DNA of 64,000 nt from contig JAAOOA010000026.1 of assembly GCA_012861695.1 (NCBI GenBank), positions 16,838,001 to 16,902,000 of the forward strand. Reading direction: 5' to 3'. The notes under the pieces are model-generated. The model saw only the letters and a list, made by a program, of their open reading frames with translations, was not told the DNA's origin and did no database searches. Source of the stretch: Trematomus loennbergii. Lineage: Eukaryota; Chordata; Actinopteri; Perciformes; Nototheniidae. Every line of letters starts with the position of its first letter. Positions within the stretch are counted from its first letter, which is position 1. The position numbers and the translations under genes were made by a program. Positions 50,901-64,000 of the stretch are shown here, piece after piece.

Positions 50901-51170
50901 TGATGCAGTTATGATGTTAAAAAGCATTTATTTTATTTTGTATAAGATACATTTCACTTGCTTTTTTATTGATACATAGTGTTGGCATTTTGACGGATAA
51001 AGGATAATGAAAGCTTGCATTTATACCAATTTAGATCATTTAAAACGTAACATCCTCTTGGTTTGAAATGAGATATTCCACTTCATTAATAAATGTATCT
51101 GACTGTAGTGTGTGTGTTCTGTTGTGTTCAGGGCCGCTGCATTAACTTCACCAGAGTTCAGAGTCACTGA
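39682..51170 (+). CDS. antxr2: ANTXR cell adhesion molecule 2 (CMG2), vWA-domain receptor
   Basis: Type I membrane receptor binding collagen IV/VI and laminin; its mammalian orthologue is also a docking site for anthrax protective antigen. Exons: 39,682-39,806; 40,318-40,389; 41,543-41,614; 41,811-41,892; 42,152-42,256; 42,775-42,843; 44,468-44,548; 44,646-44,706; 45,520-45,615; 46,391-46,460; 47,713-47,790; 48,050-48,145; 48,321-48,371; 49,166-49,261; 49,439-49,612; 49,698-49,778; 51,132-51,170. All phases agree, except for one base missing in exon 11; product about 482 residues (human 488-489). Seen: signal peptide [21 protein letters not shown] residues D41-x-S43-x-S45, T109 and D138, a transmembrane helix in exon 12 ending WWFWPLCC, a proline-rich stretch, and [10 protein letters not shown] in the tail. 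The ATG at 39,682 is first after an in-frame stop. ANTXR2 fits better than ANTXR1 ([17 protein letters not shown]). Confidence 0.95.
43135..43336 (+). mobile_element. LINE/SINE 3' tail in antxr2 intron 6
   Basis: Ends GTGCTTTATAAATAAAACTTGATTTGATTTGA, broken here for length as GTGCTTTATAAATAAA then CTTGATTTGATTTGA: the standard 3' end of L2-type LINEs and SINEs that share that tail. 5'-truncated, no coding frame. Confidence 0.6.
44020..44445. promoter_or_regulatory. Candidate conserved non-coding element in antxr2 intron 6
   Basis: Less AT-rich than the rest of the intron, with repeated AATTA/TAATTG cores (GCTTAATTGAATTACA, GTGTAATTAGTATTC) and AAGTCATGACTGG. A minus-strand open frame of 111 codons covers it but looks non-coding. 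A regulatory role is a guess from composition. Confidence 0.22.
46471..46527. repeat. antxr2: (AC)28 microsatellite at antxr2 intron 10 donor
   Basis: An uninterrupted AC tract beginning 10 bases after the exon 10 donor GTAAGT (intron from 46,461). In the transcript it is (CA)n, a known hnRNP L binding sequence. Confidence 0.95.
47761..47768 (+). other. antxr2: Apparent one-base loss in antxr2 exon 11
   Basis: The exon opens in frame as [17 protein letters not shown]. It then shifts, while the expected ITIYATTC follows one frame over, up to the donor TGT|GTGAGT. One extra C in AGTCCATC restores both the family sequence and phase 0 into exon 12. Confidence 0.85.
47856..48044. repeat. antxr2: (GT)n microsatellite filling antxr2 intron 11
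   Basis: About 189 bases of GT repeat with a few interruptions (TTG, GGT). It makes up most of the 259-base intron 11 (47,791-48,049) and ends five bases before the exon 12 acceptor TCACAG|TC. No ordinary polypyrimidine tract is left at this 3' splice site. Confidence 0.95.
49804..50377. mobile_element. hAT-like MITE in antxr2 intron 16
   Basis: Inverted termini TAGGGCTGCACGATAT / ATATCGTGCAGCCCTA enclose 574 bp. The flanking octamers ATATGTTC and ATATGTCA match at 6 of 8 positions, consistent with a decayed 8-bp duplication. Subterminal motifs alternate GCGAT/ATCGC. No coding capacity. Confidence 0.78.
50390..50573 (+). mobile_element. Non-LTR retrotransposon 3' tail
   Basis: Ends GAATTTCCCCACAGGGATTAATAAAGG followed by repeated TTATC units; the first part is GAATTTCCCCACAGGG, the second ATTAATAAAGG. 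A 5'-truncated LINE-type tail next to the hAT-like MITE. Confidence 0.5.
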
Positions 51171-51270
51171 TGTTCAAACAAGAAGACGACACTTTTCACT
51201 TTAATCCAGTTTGACCAAAGAAGACCGACAGGTACTAAGAGATGAATGTTTGGATTCATCATGTATTGTA

Positions 51271-51276
51271 AATAAA
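51271..51276 (+). terminator. antxr2: antxr2 poly(A) signal AATAAA
   Basis: AATAAA 101 bases after the antxr2 stop codon, followed by a GT/T-rich stretch (TTGTATGTTGTTTTACTG) typical of a downstream cleavage element. Confidence 0.7.
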
Positions 51277-51362
51277 TGTCTTTACTATATATAATATTGT
51301 ATGTTGTTTTACTGTTTGATTTTATGAATACCAAACCAAAAGACACATTCTTCAGTTATTCT

Positions 51363-51368
51363 GTTTAT
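51363..51368 (-). terminator. rasgef1b: rasgef1b poly(A) signal (AATAAA on minus strand)
   Basis: TTTATT on the plus strand reads AATAAA on the minus strand, about 1.2 kb after the rasgef1b stop. A G/T-rich run (TTTTGGTTTGGTATTC) follows on the minus strand. It is close to the antxr2 signal on the opposite strand. Confidence 0.5.
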
Positions 51369-52071
51369 TTGAGGAAAAAATAGAATTCTTTTTTTCACAA
51401 AGACCTTCAGTACAAGTACCGGCAACACAAACAATACATAAAAAAGCATACATGAGAAAAAAACACTTATAAAATGACACATAAAATAACATTTTTTAAT
51501 AGAAAAAAAACAAAACAAAAGCCTTACGTTCAATCAGGCAGATTTCTGAGGGATCCCATCATCCAGATAAAAAAAGGATGATGGGTCCTGTATCTGAGCA
51601 CACACACACACATCAGCTTGAGCGTCAGTCAGACTCACAACACTTCTTTATCACACTTGATCTGGTGTTGTATTAACAAAAATAGCTTACCAACACAGAG
51701 CCAGCCAACCAGCAACAAGCTCACTAAGAAAGTACATACACTTTGTTTACCTTCTGATACAAAATACAAGTTAATACTGTATAGAAAGACGCCTCAAAAT
51801 TCACCAAATCCTATATTACAATACACAAGAACCCATTGAAGTGCATTTGATTTACCTTGCATGATTAGCACAATATTGCATCACCAAAGTGCACACGTCA
51901 CAAAATGTTAAGAACCCAATAGCGGCTGTAAAATGCTTTAAGGAGTACGTCGCTGATGTTTACGCTTTTTAAATTAGATCAAAAGGATTCAATGACCCGG
52001 AGACTTTAGCTGTGTGTAAGCTGAGAGGAAATAGATTGTGTGGTGTTGCTCACAATGTATACCCATCACTA

Positions 52072-52401
52072 TCAAGCACTCAACAACACAGCAGCACTTC
52101 TAAAAGCAGTTGTTAGTCTGTCACTTATAATACAAGTCGATACGGAGTGCATATCTCGCCAGGATGTGCCGCAGAGAAGCAGTGCTAGTGTTGCAATAAT
52201 GTAACCAATCAGGGTCCATATATCCGTCCCATTTAGAGACAGATCAGCCCTTTCAGCTTCCATATTAGAGCCTTCCCACAATAGTTGCCACGATGGAGGT
52301 CCACTGGAGATTTCAAAATCCACGCTTCTGCGAATCCTTCGAAGTGCCTTGGACAGAGATGATGTCTGTACTCTGAGCTCTTCCAGGTTCAATAACTGCA
52401 T
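52072..52401 (-). CDS. Doubtful small open frame with one hydrophobic segment
   Basis: Within the inferred rasgef1b 3' UTR, a frame of about 109 codons starts at ATGATGCAG (52,404-52,396 region) after an in-frame TGA. It has a basic amphipathic stretch (ALRRIRRSVDFEI) and a potential transmembrane segment (WTLIGYIIATLALLLC). I recognise no family. No splice or promoter evidence supports it. It could be a chance frame, a downstream ORF of the rasgef1b message, or a small single-exon membrane protein. Confidence 0.18.
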   Translation of the reverse strand: MQLLNLEELRVQTSSLSKALRRIRRSVDFEISSGPPSWQLLWEGSNMEAERADLSLNGTDIWTLIGYIIATLALLLCGTSWRDMHSVSTCIISDRLTTAFRSAAVLLSA

Positions 52402-52590
52402 CATCAAGGTACGTCTGCGCCGGATTCATCAAGGAGTGTTACAGTTCATGATTTTCAAACCTTTATGATGCTCCTTGTGTTTGTTTTCCAGGGGAGTGTA
52501 GAGAAAAATAGGTGTTCATAAGATAATACGGAGGAACATGTAGCTTTAAAATACCTCGTTCATTTTCATTGTTCCATTGATTGTCTTTTC

Positions 52591-60208
<7,618 letters not shown>

Positions 60209-63200
60209 CTGAAGGAGAGACACAAGGAGGTCAATGTGGACCAAATCATGGACATAATATCAGTATAATGTATAAAATTAATCTTCTCAATCAAATGGGG
60301 AGATAAAGTAGTTTTATGATCTAATACATGGTCTGATCTTTTCATAACACAGTATGTTATGACTTATTGAGGATTTTACTAATATTTTGTCAGTCTGAAG
60401 GAATAAAATGATCCAGTATTTTGCATGAAAACAGCAATTAGTATAGAAAGGTCTTCAGATAGTAGATACTAAACAGAATATTTCCATAGTAGAAAACCAA
60501 CTCATGATAGATGTTGCTACCCCTCTAAACACTGACCTAATAGACCCAGACAAATGAAACCAATAGCAACCAAAAGGTATCCATATGCATATTTCCTTAT
60601 AGTACTTTTATCATAAACTGTTCCCTGAATGAATTCAAACTGATTATTCGTTTTCTTTTTATTTGCTGACGTCTTCTTTTTGCCTTCTACAATAGGTATT
60701 TAAACATCACAATACACTGTAATTTGAGTCACACCCCTTCATTTGAATCAAAAGTGATGTCGTCTGTAGTTTTCCTACTATTACAGTATGACACAACCTC
60801 CGTGCTCTGGGAATGTGGTTGTAGTTTAAGCTGCATCACTCCACATGTTATGAAAATATCTGTTTGAGCAACTCGATCACACAAAGCTGAGACTAAGAAG
60901 CCTGTCTGTGAAAGTAATTACACTAAATCACATAATTTTACCCCTCCTCTGTTTACTGTTTTGGCTTGTTGAAAGATACCTCCTTGTGTAATCCAAGTTT
61001 TACATTACAAAAAGGTTTTCAAATCACAGATTCTTTCCTCACTGTCTCCTGTTTTATTGTATGTTTTATCACTCTCTTGAAGCTTTTGGCGTCAAGGCGG
61101 CAGAAGGGTAAACAAATAGGCCAACAGATGGATGATCTCAAGGCAGCAATGATTTTTTTTTGCCTTAATGGTGTAGATAATTGGATTTGAGGAAGGTAAG
61201 CTGATCCTAGATCACCACCAAGGCGTGCTTTAACTCTGGAGCCATCTTTATCCTGCTACTGTCGTCTGTCTAGGAACCGCATGCCAGCGTAAATCGAGCC
61301 GCACGCACACACACATGTAACACGCAGTGGCGTAACATTGAGCCAGAAAACAAAAACCCTGCAGGAATCCAGCAGACTTTTGTTTGTTCATCGCAGCGCC
61401 GACAGAGGAGTGTCTGCCTGAGCCAACATCTTACACACACCCATGTCCACCATGGCGCCTAGCCCCATGTTGGCTTAATCCAAACACACACGCATGTCAC
61501 GCATAAACAAATTATGGCTTGAGTGACACACACACACACTCCTGTATACTACAGGGCCTGGCGTCATGCCACTGTAAGCCAGTCCACTGCCAGCCTGCCT
61601 TCTGAACTCTGTGATCTCTGCCTTCTGTTTCCCTTCTAACTCTGTTAAAAGATTACAGTGGCTTTACCGTCCTAATGTTACAATAAAGTAGGATCTGGAA
61701 AAGCTCTGGTGGTCAAGCTGATAAGGAGTAATATTAACTCACGCCATTCCTCATTTCAAGCCTCTGTTTGCACTGAAAGGTGACCTCACACAAATGGGAA
61801 AACTCAAACCAATTTTTAACCAATCCTGGGTTTTTCCAGACTGACTTCCTGAAAAGTTGACCCTTGGGTTAGCTTGCGGCTTCGGTGCTGCAGCGCAGAA
61901 ATGTTACTCTCTTTAAATCATAGGTTGGACTCTCTGCGGACGCCTTAATGATGGTGTTGGGAGCATAATTTCATATTGAAAGCATTGTTCAAATGTTCTT
62001 GTTTGTAAACTTTGAAGAATAGCAGCCTTGTTTAAAGTGGGAATCAAAATATAGGAAATGGCAGAAATGTATAGTTCTTCCAAAACGCTGTACCTACATA
62101 ACCACAATGATACAGATCTAAAAACATTGCAGGCTTTCTAGTGTATGCTCATTTAAACTGCCATCTGTTTTCGTAATGTGACACGACAGACAGTGTCTCC
62201 TGCCTTGACAAATGGCACCAATTGTAGAGTCTGGAGCCTGAAATGTCATAACCTGAGTCATCAGAAGGTTAAAGCTAATATAATGTTTGATGCAGCTGCA
62301 GGCAAATATCAACTGCTAATGGATTTAAACCAGGGAAATCTGTCAAAGCTGTTCATAGAGACATCATTTTTGGGAGGTTTAATGAACGTGACAGTTATAT
62401 CCTACTGTATGTGAAGGCTGCCTTTGCCTGTTGTTTTTCAGTTTGTTATTTGCACAGGAATTAATTGATTTCAGGGAAGTGCATTTGTTTTGCAGCTGGG
62501 CTAACTTCCCTCTTGGATCCCAGCAGATTCAGAAGCACCACTTGGCTCAAGACTAACTTCACTCCAAATGGTTCCAAAGAACAACCAAATTCTTTCAACC
62601 TTACTCAAGCAATTTTTTTCACATAATATGGTTATACAAAAAAGAAGGTACACCCAGCAACAATGCTGAGGCCAGTTATAACAGGGGGGGGAGAACAAGC
62701 CAAGGGGGGGGAGGTCTTCAACAATAGAGGTATTATCCATCCTGTCATGGCATTAACAAACGCACAAAGACCCCCAGGAAGAGATCAGAGCAGATGAGAC
62801 ACACACAGCAGCTTTCACACACTCTGCCTTCCACCGTCGGGCTGTATGACGCCCAGGCTCGGATCATTTTCACATCAGTCAAACCAGCATAAAGCATTCT
62901 CATTCTTCCGTAAGGTGTGAACTCTTGTTTTTGTTCGTACTCCCTGACAGACATCATCTGCTGAAAGATCATGTGCCAATAAATGCATGCCTTGTTTGCC
63001 AAGTGCAATAAAGGTACAGGAATTTATCTCTGTATAGCAGCACATCGAAACCCGCGTATTGACGTAAGCGATTATTACTGCACGTGGTCAAGCTGCTCTC
63101 ATAAAGTGAAAAGGGAATACAGGGAGGGATGCTAGTATTGGCTAATATGGCCCAAGTGCCACCAAGCCTTTAAATGTGGTGGCAAAAGCACTTTTTTGTA

Positions 63201-64000
63201 GCTCAAATATACATTTTTGCAAAACAACGGCATTAAAACGGGGCTTCATTTTGCATTCAATCCCCAATTTCTGTTGTCATTTTGGGTTTTTAGAGTCTGT
63301 CGATTGTGTTTGTTGTCTCTCTGTTAGGATTACACCAGCAGTTTGAGTAGTCAGTAAACCATACCTCAATAGCCCCGCCATACAGGTAGCCAGCCAGCAA
63401 CGAGTACTGTTACAGTTTTCGTAGAATCTTGAACTAAAAGTCTCAAATAATTCGGTATGGTTAGAGAACTGTATCGTGGTGTTGGCAAAGAATAACAGTA
63501 TGGGGATTATGCATTTATTTAATCTTTATTTAGACAGGAAATCTCATTGAGAGAAGCAGTGTGTGTCCAATGGAGGGCACCTAGAGGGGATATTTGGTTT
63601 CATTTAGAGTTGATAGCGAACTGTGGAATACATACACAGTACAAAAGCAAAGCATAACCAAGCATCATAATGGGCAAGCACTCTGAAGCTAACCGAGTCA
63701 GTCTAAAATGTCCTAATTCAAAGCCAACTGACTCTACGTGCTCACTGACCTAATACTAGTCAGTGCTGAAAACCCCCTGAAGCTTAACCAACATGAGCTG
63801 AAAGGGAAGACTTGTTTGAAAAGACTCCTGCTTTTTGTGTCGTCTAATCAAATTGGAGGCCTTTGAACACGGCTAAGAGCTCGAAAACACACTAACAAAA
63901 AGTTCAGCATGCACGTAGGTTAACACAAGGTGCACCCATGGCGTGAGAGAGAAGCACCTGATAATGGGACCTGTAAAACAATTTATCAGTGTGGCAAAAG
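60209..64000. other. Upstream or intronic rasgef1b sequence, no gene recognised
   Basis: Begins at the acceptor of the first rasgef1b coding exon, so at least part is a 5' intron. No promoter, exon or complete transposon could be placed. 61,290-61,530 is rich in short CACAC runs. G-runs occur near 62,683 and 62,705. Confidence 0.45.

Overview
The window is vertebrate nuclear DNA, almost certainly from a teleost fish. It is AT-rich, with multi-exon GT-AG genes, long CA/GT microsatellites, several terminal-inverted-repeat (TIR) DNA transposons of fish type and LINE 3' tails. No prokaryotic, organellar or viral gene organisation is visible. All gene models were built by hand from exon translations, splice sites and phase bookkeeping. 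Protein names rest on recognising family sequences, not on a search.

Four protein-coding genes are well supported. slc26a1 (+, coding 18,400-22,820) is a sulfate/oxalate anion exchanger in 7 coding exons. paqr3 (-, coding 35,606-32,260) is a Golgi seven-helix PAQR protein in 6 coding exons. antxr2 (+, coding 39,682-51,170) is a von Willebrand A-domain collagen/laminin receptor in 17 exons. rasgef1b (-, coding 60,202-52,591) is a Rap2-type guanine nucleotide exchange factor in 13 coding exons. antxr2 and rasgef1b converge, and their inferred poly(A) signals lie only about 90 bases apart. PAQR3, ANTXR2 and RASGEF1B are neighbours on human 4q21; SLC26A1 is on human 4p16.3. The genes do not form one pathway; the grouping is syntenic.

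Layout: 1-18.3 kb is mostly non-coding, with an unidentified possible terminal exon at 5.6 kb, two hAT-type elements with perfect 8-bp target duplications, and two candidate upstream exons near 13.0 and 14.6 kb. 18.3-22.8 kb is slc26a1. 24.8-28.2 kb is a large inverted/tandem foldback structure. 28.6-30.1 kb holds a LINE fragment and a TTAA-flanked MITE. 32.3-36.3 kb is paqr3, 38.0-38.7 kb another MITE, 39.7-51.3 kb antxr2, and 51.3-60.2 kb rasgef1b. 60.2-64 kb is upstream or intronic rasgef1b sequence with nothing recognised.

Points for a second look: (a) four apparent one-base losses, each compatible with a shortened G or C run, break otherwise intact exons of slc26a1, paqr3 (twice) and antxr2, most simply assembly indels; (b) antxr2 exon 11 sits between a (CA)n tract and a complementary (GU)n tract; (c) a palindrome of about 2.7 kb plus a 1,080-bp tandem copy; (d) a three-unit 35-residue repeat expanding the rasgef1b N-terminus. 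I found no clearly new biological system.
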